A stretch of DNA of 64,000 nucleotides from Mycobacterium attenuatum (lineage in GTDB: Bacteria; Actinomycetota; Actinomycetes; Mycobacteriales; Mycobacteriaceae), in NCBI RefSeq assembly GCF_900566085.1, contig NZ_UPHT01000095.1, forward strand, positions 32,492 through 96,491. Reading direction: 5' to 3'. The translations under genes were made by a program, and so were the position numbers. Shown here piece after piece: positions 1 through 8,875 of this stretch. Below the pieces are notes generated by a model. That model was not told the origin of the DNA. It saw only the letters and a program-made list of their open reading frames with translations, and did not search any database. The first letter of the stretch is position 1, and each line of letters opens with the position of its first letter.

Positions 1-2678
1 ACCGGGCTTAAGAACGGAGCGCCGCCGGCGGCGCGTAACCGTGGCCAGTATCTGGTTTGCCGAAATGGGTAGGTGGGCAGGGCAATCCGGCGTGCGCGGC
101 GGTGCAGTGCGGTGCCCGACCAGTCAATCGGAATGCCTCGGTCACGCAGCCCGAGCAGAAGGCGCCCGCTGGGCGGTGCCTGGTCGTGACGGTCCAGCCG
201 GACCAGATGCTCTGCCAGCGCCGCGCGGTTGACCGCGACGATCTCCGCAAGAACGCCGGAGGGTGAGAGGTCGACGAAAACGGCACCGGTCGGGATGACC
301 GGGGCCCGCACCGCGTCGCCGAACAACACCGGGTCGCGTACCTGGCGACCCCAATACGCGGGGTCGGCGACCTGGTCACCGGTGTGCGCAGTCACGCTCG
401 AAAGCATCGGGATGTCGGGTGGGCGCGGGTCGGCCATCGCGGCCGCCGCAGCGACATCGGCGATGACCGACGCCATCATCGGGCTGTGGAAGGCGTGCGT
501 GGTACCCAGCGGTGTGAGCCTCACGTCGCGTGAGCGCAGTACCTGGCTAACGGCGGCCAGCTGGCTCTCCGGCCCGGACAACACGACGCTGTGCTCGGAA
601 TTGATCACCGCCACTGCGACATCGGCGGCGCCGGCCGCATCGATGGCGGCAGCGGCGCGCCGAGCGTCGGTGACCGCTACCGCCATCGCGCCGCCCGCGC
701 ACCGCTGGTCCATCAGGCGGCCACGCACCCCCGCCAACACCACCGCCTCGACCGGACTGAACACACCGGCGATCGCGGCGGCAGCCAGCTCGCCAAGGCT
801 GTGCCCGAGCACCAGGGCGGGCCGCGCTCCCGCCGTGATCAGCGTCTGGGCCAGCGCGATCGCCGCGGCCACCAAGGCCGGTTGCAGGTAGGCGGCCTGT
901 CGTCGCCGCGGGTCGTCGCTGCCGGCGATGATCTCGGCGAGGTCGGCGTCAAGGCGCGGGCGGGCCTGCTGGTGAAGCGCGTCGAACTCGCGTCGGAAAT
1001 CCTCGTCAACCTCCAGCCACCGCTGTAGCACCGACCAAGCCTCACCCCCTTGCCCCGGGAACAGCAATATCACCGAGCCTGCCGCAGCGGGCGTCAAATA
1101 CGTTGCTTTGTCGCCGGATTCGGCCGCAATGCGCAGGTTGTCGGCAGCCTCTGCGGTGGTGGCGGCCACTACCGAAAGGTTGGCGCGAAGCGGCGCGCGG
1201 CCGGCCAGGCTGGTCAACGAGACGTCGGCGAGGTCGACGTCTTCGGTGCCGCGCAGTCGGTCGGCCAACCGCAGCGCGGAGTCACGCAGGGCCGACCCGT
1301 CGTGGGCGGAGACGGCGATCAGGTACCGCCCGCCCGCGCCGGGTTGGCGTGCCGTTGCGACCGGTGCCTGTTCGACCACGAGGTGCGCGTTGGTTCCGCC
1401 GGCACCGAATGAGCTGACGGCGGCGCGTCGGCGGTCCCCTTCCGGTCCGGGCCACGGCGCGGCCGCGGTCGGCACATAGAGCCGGCTGCCGGTCAGATCG
1501 ATCTCGGGGTTGAGCGTGCGAAAGCCCGCTACCGGAGGGATGACGCCGTGCTGCACGGCCAGCACCGCCTTGATCAATCCGGCCACGCCGGCCGCGGTGT
1601 CCAGGTGTCCGATGTTGGCCTTGACCGCGCCAATGGCGCAGCCGGTGCCACCGTCGCCGTCTAATACCGCACGCAGGCAACGGATCTCGATGGGATCTCC
1701 GAGCCGGGTACCGGTTCCGTGGGTCTCTGCCAGACCGATGGTCTGCGGGCTGCGCCCAGACAGCGCGTGGGCCGCGGCGATCACCTCGCGTTGGCCCCGC
1801 ATGCCGGGTGCAGCAAAGCTGGACTTGTCCCGGCCGTCATTGTTGATGGCCGATCCGGTGATGACCGCCCGGATGGGGTCGCCGGCGGCGACGGCATCCG
1901 CGCACCGCTTGAGCACCACCACCCCGACACCGTTGCCGCCCACCGTGCCGTCAGCGTCGGCGTCAAAAGGCAGGCAGCGACCGCTCGGCGACAGAATCCC
2001 GCCGCTGTGGTGCAGGTAGCCGCAGGCAAGCGGCACGTGCACCGCGGCGGCGCCGGCAAGCGCCATATCGCACTCGCCCGACAACAGACTCTGGATCGCC
2101 AAGTGGGTCGCGACAAGCGCACTGGAACACGCGGTCTGTACGTTGATCGCCGGTCCGCGCAGGCCCAGCTGAAAAGCGACCCGGGTGGCCAGGTAGTCGC
2201 CCCGGTTCGCCACCGATATCAACGGCACGGCGCTGCCCTCGACGAGGTCGGTGTCGGCGAGCACCGCCTCGGTGAGGTACGACGACATTCTGGCCCCCGC
2301 GTAAAGGCTCATCCCGGCGGCGGCGAAGCAGCCTACGACCGCCGTCGGCGACTGCGGCGAATACCCGGCGTCTTCCATTGCCGCCCAGGCGCATTCGAGG
2401 AACAGCCGGTGCTGCGGATCGGTCAGCGTCGCCTCGCGATCGCTGATGCCGAAAAAGCCCGCGTCGAAAGCGTCGGCATCCTCGAGAAACCCGTCGGCGG
2501 GCACATACTCCGGCGAGTCCACCAACGCCGCCGGAACACCGCACCGTAGCAGCTCGGCGCGCGAGTGCCGGCGGATGGCGCAAACGCCATCAACCACGTT
2601 GTGCCAGAACGCTTCTGGGTCGGCAGCACCGGGAAACCGGCAGCTGAGCCCGATCACGGCGACGTCGAACTCGCTCAT
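1..2678 (-). CDS. Type I polyketide synthase, KS-AT portion (3' end beyond the window)
   Basis: This frame is open from an ATG at 2678 to the left edge, about 892 residues, so the gene is partial. The ketosynthase has active-site Cys184 in QTACSS (the usual Asp is Gln), the first His in ETHGTGT and the second in KANIGHL. An acyltransferase follows, with Ser627 in GHSLGE and HAFH at 728-731, the signature normally linked to malonyl-CoA. The visible part ends in a post-AT linker (LPTYPF); anything after it (DH, KR, ACP, TE) is out of view. The start ATG shares one base with the stop of the upstream ligase gene (TGATG), so the two are probably translationally coupled. There is no N-terminal docking helix before the KS. 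I infer that it extends the chain, and its AT might also serve the AT-less module of the hybrid protein at 8876-17170. Confidence 0.9.
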   Translation of the reverse strand, partial: MSEFDVAVIGLSCRFPGAADPEAFWHNVVDGVCAIRRHSRAELLRCGVPAALVDSPEYVPADGFLEDADAFDAGFFGISDREATLTDPQHRLFLECAWAAMEDAGYSPQSPTAVVGCFAAAGMSLYAGARMSSYLTEAVLADTDLVEGSAVPLISVANRGDYLATRVAFQLGLRGPAINVQTACSSALVATHLAIQSLLSGECDMALAGAAAVHVPLACGYLHHSGGILSPSGRCLPFDADADGTVGGNGVGVVVLKRCADAVAAGDPIRAVITGSAINNDGRDKSSFAAPGMRGQREVIAAAHALSGRSPQTIGLAETHGTGTRLGDPIEIRCLRAVLDGDGGTGCAIGAVKANIGHLDTAAGVAGLIKAVLAVQHGVIPPVAGFRTLNPEIDLTGSRLYVPTAAAPWPGPEGDRRRAAVSSFGAGGTNAHLVVEQAPVATARQPGAGGRYLIAVSAHDGSALRDSALRLADRLRGTEDVDLADVSLTSLAGRAPLRANLSVVAATTAEAADNLRIAAESGDKATYLTPAAAGSVILLFPGQGGEAWSVLQRWLEVDEDFRREFDALHQQARPRLDADLAEIIAGSDDPRRRQAAYLQPALVAAAIALAQTLITAGARPALVLGHSLGELAAAAIAGVFSPVEAVVLAGVRGRLMDQRCAGGAMAVAVTDARRAAAAIDAAGAADVAVAVINSEHSVVLSGPESQLAAVSQVLRSRDVRLTPLGTTHAFHSPMMASVIADVAAAAAMADPRPPDIPMLSSVTAHTGDQVADPAYWGRQVRDPVLFGDAVRAPVIPTGAVFVDLSPSGVLAEIVAVNRAALAEHLVRLDRHDQAPPSGRLLLGLRDRGIPIDWSGTALHRRARRIALPTYPFRQTRYWPRLRAAGGAPFLSP

Positions 2679-5600
2679 CAGCTCGTCCTGGATGCCTCGC
2701 GTAGCGAGGCACGCCGGCGCAGGTTTGCACGCGGATCATCGGCCGGTGGCGGGTTCTGGTCCGCACGGCTGACCTCGCAGGCGCTGCGGTCCTCGATCAC
2801 CCGGGCCAGTTCCCGCAGCGTCGGGTACTCGAACACCGCCACCGCGGGCAACGCCACACCCAGTAGTTGCAGCACCCGTTCCTGCAGCCGCGGCACCAGC
2901 AATGAATGACCGCCCAACTCGAAAAAGTCGTCCGCGGCCGACACGTCGGGCAACTTGAGCAGTTCGGCCCAGATCCCGGCGAGCACTGCCATGGCCGAGC
3001 CCTGATCGCCCGCCGCGGCCGGTGCCGGCGGCCCGGCCGGTTGCTGTCCCACCACGTGCGCCGGGACGGGAACCCCGAACGCGTCGGTGACCGCTGCCGT
3101 GACATCCGTTGCGGGCCCGGCCATCCGGACCTCGATCCGTTCCAGCGGCCGCAAGCCTCCGGCCAGGTGCGCCAGGCGCCGATTACCGGTGTCCAGCCCC
3201 ACCGCGTACCAGCCCGGCCGGGAACGCAGGACGGCGTCGAGTGCGTCGATCCCCGCGGCCGGGTCGATGGTGGCCAGCCCCATCTCGGCCGCCAGGTCAC
3301 CGCCGGCGACGTCTAGGCTCATCCCGGGACCGGCCCACCGGCTCCATGCGATCGACCAGGCGCGTCTGCCCCGGTCCCGGTGCCGGGCGGCCAGCACGTC
3401 CTGGAACCGGTTGGCGGCCGCGTAAGCGGCCAGTTCCGGCGCGCCGACCAGGCTGTGCACCGACGTGAAATAGACCTCGATCGCGTGGGCACGCTCGGCC
3501 AGGAGCCGCTCGACGGCGATGGCGCCACGACCCTTGGCGTAGAGCATGTCGTCGATGTCGGCCGCCGACAGCTGCACCGCCGACCGTGGCACCAGCTCGC
3601 CGGCCAGCGCGAACATTCCGTCGATGGGCCCGCCGTGCTGCTGCTCGAATACCTCGACGGCAGCACGCAGGGCCATGGCGTCGGCGACATCGACCGCGAG
3701 ATAGGTCACGTCTCCCATCTCGCGCAGCGCGAGCAGGGTGCGCCCGCGCGGCCCGGCGGGCTGGGTGCAGTCCAGCTCCGATGTCCCCACGACCAGCAGG
3801 TGCGCGCCGAATTGGCGGAGCAGGTATTCGCAGACGTGTCGTCCGACACCGCCCAGGCCACCGATGACGAGGTACCGCCCTGCTCGCTGAAGTGCAGACT
3901 CCCCGGCCGCCCGGATCGGCGCTGCCGCAGTGGTCAGGATCCGCCGCACCGGCAGCCCAAGGTCCACCTCGGCCGGTTCCTCCCGGGACAACTCGTCGGC
4001 TACCGCTTCGGGTGAAACCGCTGAGCCGATGAACCGGACCTTCAGCCGGGGCAGGTCGCGCCCGGCGCTGTGCGCAAACGCCGCCAGCGACTGGCCGTAT
4101 TCGCAGCCCGTCGGGGCTACCACCGACAGTCGCGACCCGCCGGTTTGCTCCATGACGCGCAGCAGGGCTGCCAGGTCGGCGCATCGCCCGGCAACCTCGT
4201 CGGGTGTCGGCGGCCCCACCGGCAGCACATGAACCACATGCTCGGGGCCGCCGTCGAGCAGCGACCGGATACGTCTGCGTTCCTGGGCATCTGTGAGCTC
4301 AAAAGCGCTGGTGCTCAACGCATGTCCTCGACTTCGCAACGCTTGGGCCAGCGCGGCGGTGAATTCCTCGCGGTCGCTCAGCAACAACACCGGCAGGGCC
4401 GGCCCCGGGGTCGCTGATTCGAGGGTGGGTGTGCACAGCACCTCGACCACCGCAGGGCGGATGCCTGCGCCCGGGGCGCAACCGAGCAGCCGCTCACGAA
4501 TCAGTGCCCGTTTCGGTTTGCCGATCGACGTCTTGGCCACGTCGTTTCGGGTGACGGAATGGATCGGTGTGGGGCTGACGTGGAACTCCCGCAGCACCGC
4601 ACGACGCACGCGTTCGGCCACCTCCGCGACGGGGTGCCCGGGCAGCGGCACGAAAACGACCGCGATCTGTTCGGTTGCGGCGCCGCCGGCACGGACACCG
4701 AATGCGACGCTCCATGACGGGTCGACCCCACACACCTTGTCGACGACGGCCTCGACCTCGCTCGCGGTGATGTTGCGGCCACCGACGATGATGACGTCTT
4801 TGTCCCTGCCGATGATGGTCAGGCCCGCAGGCCCGATCACCGCGCGATCTCCGGTGTGCAACCACCCGTCGGGATCCAGCGCCGCCGCGGTGGCCGCGTG
4901 GTCGTCGAGGTAGCCGGCGGTGATCATCGGCCCCCGCACCTGTAGCTGCCCCGGCTGTCCGTGGTGCTGCACCGCTCCGGTGTCGTCGACCACCCGTACC
5001 GTGCAGCCCGGAACCGGTTGTCCCACCGGCACATGCGTGCTCGTCCGATCGACCAACCCAGGGGCGAAAGCTGCCGAATAGACCACCCCTGAACACGTTT
5101 CCGACATTCCCCAGGCCGGGTGCATCGCTGCGGCCGGCAGGCCGTAGGGGGCCAGCGCGCTCAGGAAGTTCAAGCATTGATCGGCGATGATGGGTTCGCC
5201 GCCGTTGAGAATGAATGTCAGACAAGACAAGTCCCATGCTGGCCGCTGGTTGGTCGGCAACGCTTGCAGCCGCGCCGTCACCAGCTGATAGGCGAAATTG
5301 GGTGCCCAGGTGACCGTGATCCGGTACCGGTCAACCAGTTCCAGCCAGGTCAACGGCTCACGCAAGACTTTATCGGTGGGCACCTGGACTTGGCGGCACC
5401 GCAACCAGACGTCGCGGATGTGGAACATGACCAGCCCGCCGACGTGGTCGAGGGGGAACCAGTTCAGGGAGATTTCGTCGGAGCGAAATCCGTTGTGGGC
5501 GCACGCCGATGCGGCGTTGGACAGGACCGCGCGGTGCGTCTGACCGACAAGTTTCGGCTTGCCGGTGCTGCCGCTGGTGGGCAATCCGAGAACCAGGTCG

Positions 5601-6532
5601 TTGGGCGATCGGCTCACCAGCGAGCCGGGCCGGGCCGCGCGCAACTGATCAATGTCGGCAAATCCTGGCGTGTTTCGCGCCGCGGTCAGATCGGTCACCA
5701 CCACAGCCGCCGCGGCCGACGACATGACGGCCTGCAGTGCCTGTATTGCGGATTGCGGCTCAACGGTGTCCGGCAGCGGCGATGGGACAACGATCAGCCC
5801 GGCCAGCACCGCGCCCCAGAAGCCGGGCACAAACTCGGTGGGTTCACCGCATGCCAGCACCATGCGGTCCCCGGGTCGAAGCCCGCGTTCCTGCAGGCCG
5901 CCGCACACCCGCTGGGCCTCGTCGAGAAGCTCGTCATAACCGGCCACGGTGAGTCGCCCGTCGCGGCTGAGCAGGCGGAGCGCGTCACGATACGGGCATT
6001 CGGCGGCAGCCGAAACCAACAGTTCACCCAGCGTCGCCGGGCCGCCACCGCGGGCCTGCCCGCCGCTGAGGACGGCAGCCGGCGCCAGTGGGTCGCGGAC
6101 CGGTTCCCGGGCCGACGGTTGTGCCGTGCTGATCGCGCCGGCATACCCGTCCGCGCTCGCCGGTGCGAAGGCCACGGTCACCTCGGCAGCCGCGCCGCAG
6201 GCGGACTGCATGGCCGCTTCGGTTCGCGCCAACGTCATTTCGTCGAGCACCGGTAGCATCGCCAGGCTCCCGATGTCCGCCGCACCGCTGGCGGTGCGGG
6301 GCACGCTCGAGACCAGCACCACGTCGACCGGCGCCTGAGGCGCGCCGGCGGTGATCGTGTCCCGGACCCCGCGGCTGGTCACCGGTTGGGCCGGCACCAC
6401 ATAGGCGACCAGGCGTTGCTCACCCGCCTCGGTGCAGCGCTCAATCACCATGCAGTCCAACGTGTCTGGTGAGGCAGCGAGTATCCGTGCGATATCGGAC
6501 CGCAGGTCCGATCCCAGGCTGCCGATGCTCAC
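2678..6532 (-). CDS. AMP-ligase / ketoreductase / carrier loading protein
   Basis: This 1284-residue protein starts at GTG 6532, inside a 4-base GTGA overlap with the upstream gene. Residues 1-110 resemble a stray C-terminal lid of an adenylating enzyme; where the catalytic Lys would sit it reads ASGAAD. A full acyl-adenylating domain spans about 165-690, with TSGSTGKPK at 319-327, AWGMSET at 473-479, the TGD motif at 560-562 and SIGKPKR with the expected catalytic Lys672. A ketoreductase spans about 710-1110, with the NADP motif GGLGGVG at 891-897, Ser1024 and Tyr1037 in AAYAAAN. A carrier domain follows, with the phosphopantetheine Ser1210 in ELGGHS. The layout resembles ligase-reductase-ACP loading modules such as the CoL-ER-ACP start of rapamycin synthase. 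I infer that it selects and loads an acid starter and may reduce a keto group on it. The substrate cannot be read from sequence, and a fatty acyl-AMP ligase identity is not shown. Confidence 0.85.
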   Translation of the reverse strand: MSIGSLGSDLRSDIARILAASPDTLDCMVIERCTEAGEQRLVAYVVPAQPVTSRGVRDTITAGAPQAPVDVVLVSSVPRTASGAADIGSLAMLPVLDEMTLARTEAAMQSACGAAAEVTVAFAPASADGYAGAISTAQPSAREPVRDPLAPAAVLSGGQARGGGPATLGELLVSAAAECPYRDALRLLSRDGRLTVAGYDELLDEAQRVCGGLQERGLRPGDRMVLACGEPTEFVPGFWGAVLAGLIVVPSPLPDTVEPQSAIQALQAVMSSAAAAVVVTDLTAARNTPGFADIDQLRAARPGSLVSRSPNDLVLGLPTSGSTGKPKLVGQTHRAVLSNAASACAHNGFRSDEISLNWFPLDHVGGLVMFHIRDVWLRCRQVQVPTDKVLREPLTWLELVDRYRITVTWAPNFAYQLVTARLQALPTNQRPAWDLSCLTFILNGGEPIIADQCLNFLSALAPYGLPAAAMHPAWGMSETCSGVVYSAAFAPGLVDRTSTHVPVGQPVPGCTVRVVDDTGAVQHHGQPGQLQVRGPMITAGYLDDHAATAAALDPDGWLHTGDRAVIGPAGLTIIGRDKDVIIVGGRNITASEVEAVVDKVCGVDPSWSVAFGVRAGGAATEQIAVVFVPLPGHPVAEVAERVRRAVLREFHVSPTPIHSVTRNDVAKTSIGKPKRALIRERLLGCAPGAGIRPAVVEVLCTPTLESATPGPALPVLLLSDREEFTAALAQALRSRGHALSTSAFELTDAQERRRIRSLLDGGPEHVVHVLPVGPPTPDEVAGRCADLAALLRVMEQTGGSRLSVVAPTGCEYGQSLAAFAHSAGRDLPRLKVRFIGSAVSPEAVADELSREEPAEVDLGLPVRRILTTAAAPIRAAGESALQRAGRYLVIGGLGGVGRHVCEYLLRQFGAHLLVVGTSELDCTQPAGPRGRTLLALREMGDVTYLAVDVADAMALRAAVEVFEQQHGGPIDGMFALAGELVPRSAVQLSAADIDDMLYAKGRGAIAVERLLAERAHAIEVYFTSVHSLVGAPELAAYAAANRFQDVLAARHRDRGRRAWSIAWSRWAGPGMSLDVAGGDLAAEMGLATIDPAAGIDALDAVLRSRPGWYAVGLDTGNRRLAHLAGGLRPLERIEVRMAGPATDVTAAVTDAFGVPVPAHVVGQQPAGPPAPAAAGDQGSAMAVLAGIWAELLKLPDVSAADDFFELGGHSLLVPRLQERVLQLLGVALPAVAVFEYPTLRELARVIEDRSACEVSRADQNPPPADDPRANLRRRASLREASRTS

Positions 6533-7815
6533 TTAGCCTCCTTCAGTTCGAAGTTCGTGGCGATAGGCGCCAGCCGAACGTGGTCGTCACCGTTTAGGCT
6601 TTCGGCCATGCTGGTGGCGGTGGCGATGTCCGGGTAGTCGTCGGCGCCCAGCAGCCGGACCAGCCCGCCCGCGTACCGTCCGCGCACAACAAAGGCGCTC
6701 CAGATCGGGTCGACCGCGGGCTCGCTATCCCACGCGCCCGGCGGATACTGCGGTGGCAGATACTCTTGAACCACCCAATCCCCGGTGTCGCAGGCAGTTT
6801 CGGCGATGTCGCGCCACGCCGCGGCCGGGGTGCAGCGACCCAGATAAACCTGTTTGCCGCCGTCGGACGTGGCCTGCTTGAGCACCATCCCGGGCTGTTG
6901 CGAGACGGCTAGGCCGGGAAGATCCACCCACTGCCCACGCCAGCGGGTGGGGCCCGGCCGGATGGTTCGTGTCCATGCGACGGTGTCGCACACCAGCCGG
7001 CGCTCCGCGGGCGTCAGCAGCGGTTGCGCCTCATCGGCTTGCCGACTCAGTTCGGCGAGCACCCTGCGGTCGTTGACCACCGCGGCGATCGGGCCGCTAT
7101 GCAACGAGACGAGGCCCCGCTTGGCCGCGGCGACGCAGCGCATCCGGGGGGCTCCGTCGAGCACGTCACCCTCCAGCAGGGCGTGCACGCGCTTCCCCGC
7201 ACAGGAAATGCCATTCGGGCCATGGTCGAGGTCGGCGTAACCGGCAAAGTACAACCCGCCGGGTGTGACGCGGGCCCGAGCCGCCGCCGCGCGCCACACC
7301 GGAAGGCAGGCGCGGCGGACGGATTCGGTGAACTCCGCCGAGCCCGGCGCCCGGATCACCGCCAGGCCAACGGATTCTCCCGCTGTCGCCACACCCGACT
7401 CCCGGGCGCAGGCGTGCACCATATCGCACACGGCGGCCAGCGGGTCGGCAATCGTCGGTGACCAGCCGTGCTGCCGGGCCCAACCCAGGTGGATCAGCCA
7501 GCCGCCCGCGTGGGCCGCGTTGACGTCGATGCAGCGAAACCGGCCGTCGGAGTAGATGAGATCGGGTCTGGACAGGCATCCGTCCAGCCCGTCGGGAGGC
7601 TCGAGCACAAAGGTCAGCCAGTCCTCGTCGGCGCCGCCGAAGACCTCTTCGAGCATGCCCGCGTTCGCGAGCCGGGACGGCAAAGCCAACGACAGTGCGA
7701 CGAGTCGTCGCGCGGTAGCGGCCAGTTCGACGAGCACTGCCGGCGGGATACTGGCCGCCGATTCTGCAAATCGATACGGGGACAGCGCCGTCACGGTGTC
7801 CTCGTCAGCCAACAC
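6529..7815 (-). CDS. Circularly permuted ATP-grasp-like protein
   Basis: I chose GTG 7815 as the start, giving 428 residues. It overlaps the end of the dioxygenase gene by 11 bases; a longer reading from 7923 would run far into that gene. Two stretches support an ATP-grasp of the circularly permuted kind: DGRFRCIDVNA near the N-terminal third, and VLKQATSDGGKQVYLG followed by WVVQEYLPPQ near the C-terminus, which match the nucleotide-binding lysine, glycine-rich and Q/E parts of that fold. Such enzymes form amide bonds through acyl phosphates. Placed between the dioxygenase and the loading ligase, it probably acts on the Region 1 product, for example adding an amine or amino acid, or releasing the chain since no thioesterase is visible. 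That role is inference. The stop overlaps the next start (GTGA). Confidence 0.65.
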   Translation of the reverse strand: MLADEDTVTALSPYRFAESAASIPPAVLVELAATARRLVALSLALPSRLANAGMLEEVFGGADEDWLTFVLEPPDGLDGCLSRPDLIYSDGRFRCIDVNAAHAGGWLIHLGWARQHGWSPTIADPLAAVCDMVHACARESGVATAGESVGLAVIRAPGSAEFTESVRRACLPVWRAAAARARVTPGGLYFAGYADLDHGPNGISCAGKRVHALLEGDVLDGAPRMRCVAAAKRGLVSLHSGPIAAVVNDRRVLAELSRQADEAQPLLTPAERRLVCDTVAWTRTIRPGPTRWRGQWVDLPGLAVSQQPGMVLKQATSDGGKQVYLGRCTPAAAWRDIAETACDTGDWVVQEYLPPQYPPGAWDSEPAVDPIWSAFVVRGRYAGGLVRLLGADDYPDIATATSMAESLNGDDHVRLAPIATNFELKEAK

Positions 7816-8863
7816 TGGCACCTGCGGCGATGATCGGGAACTGGCGCGTCGGGTCGTTGGTCGGCAATCGCACGATGTTGCCGTCGGCTTCCCTGGTGAT
7901 CGCCACGGCGCCTTCGGGAACAAACTGCGCCACCAGCGCGCGCCGGATATCCCCGGTGGAGTTGGGTCCGGTCTGATGTGGCGTGGTGCCGCTCATGCAC
8001 ACAATCGTTCCGGCTTTCGTCGTCAATGACTGTGCGGTGGCCGGTGTCTCGTCGTAGCAGACATATCCGAGCGGCGTACGCCGGTGCGCGATGGTGCCGA
8101 GGGTGTGCACGCCGGGCACCATCTGAAGGCCACCGTTGGACTCGTCGCTGTCGCTGAGTGCCACCCAACACGTCAGGTACTGCTGCGGCTCGACGAAGGT
8201 GTACCCGTTGTCCTGATGCCAGGGGAACGGCAGCGGCGAGAACGGCTTCTTGTACACCGCCTGATCCCAATACAACCGCACGTCCGGGCCGATGATGTCG
8301 AAGACTATGTCGCAGAACAGCTTTGATGTATAAAAGCGTCGCGTGAACGGTGAATTGCGAACGATGTGGGTGGTAAAGGTGATCTCGTCGGCGCGGGCGA
8401 TGAAGGCGCGTCCCTCCTGCATTCCTCGCAACCGTTGCTCGCCGATGCGTTCCAGCCGGTCTACCTCCGCGATCAGCGTCTCGACGACATCCGGCGGCAC
8501 AACGTCGGGCAGCACGCAGTAGCCGTCGTCGTTGTAGTGGCGACGCTGGGCTTCGTCGAGCAGCCGCGACGGTCCTTCGATTGGCCGCCAGCTGAACTCG
8601 GTGTTCCATTCGTGCAACGGCAGGCTGGCCGCTTCCGGCGGCCGCGGGTCGTCCGCGCGGAAATTGTTGGCGCAGAATGTGCGCCATGCCGTGGTGGAGT
8701 CGCTGAAGATCTCTGGGCTGTACCGGGTGGGTCCGGCTCGCACAATAAAGTCGTCGTGGACGAACAACACTTTGGCGTGTACGGGGCTCGCGTCGAGCTG
8801 GCGGGCCAGCGCGGGGAATGCGCGCAGCACTGTGGCTGGGACTGCGGTGGCTGACGTGCTCAT
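7805..8863 (-). CDS. PhyH-family Fe(II)/2-oxoglutarate dioxygenase
   Basis: This 352-residue protein is of the phytanoyl-CoA dioxygenase family. The iron ligands are visible as the HQD motif in PWHQDNGYTF, and the C-terminal part carries THPHQ-like and RRALVAQF stretches that fit the distal His and the oxoglutarate-binding Arg. These enzymes hydroxylate acyl-CoA, carrier-bound acyl or amino acyl substrates using Fe(II), O2 and 2-oxoglutarate. The ATG at 8863 is preceded by AAGGAG, which lies over the stop codon of the giant hybrid gene, so the two are likely coupled. In this operon it may hydroxylate the acyl chain or the aspartyl unit; SyrP-type enzymes do the latter on carrier-bound Asp. 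The choice between these is not visible. Confidence 0.85.
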   Translation of the reverse strand: MSTSATAVPATVLRAFPALARQLDASPVHAKVLFVHDDFIVRAGPTRYSPEIFSDSTTAWRTFCANNFRADDPRPPEAASLPLHEWNTEFSWRPIEGPSRLLDEAQRRHYNDDGYCVLPDVVPPDVVETLIAEVDRLERIGEQRLRGMQEGRAFIARADEITFTTHIVRNSPFTRRFYTSKLFCDIVFDIIGPDVRLYWDQAVYKKPFSPLPFPWHQDNGYTFVEPQQYLTCWVALSDSDESNGGLQMVPGVHTLGTIAHRRTPLGYVCYDETPATAQSLTTKAGTIVCMSGTTPHQTGPNSTGDIRRALVAQFVPEGAVAITREADGNIVRLPTNDPTRQFPIIAAGASVG

Positions 8864-8875
8864 AACCGTCTCTCC

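Noticed and set aside
5120..6256. 378-codon plus-strand frame opposite the loading ligase
   Set aside because: Shadow of the high-GC ligase gene; no recognisable motifs or ribosome site.
2678..6532. Classical fatty acyl-AMP ligase (FadD32 type) call
   Set aside because: The ligase motifs differ from those of FadD32-like enzymes and the KR fusion is atypical; only a general AMP-ligase can be supported.
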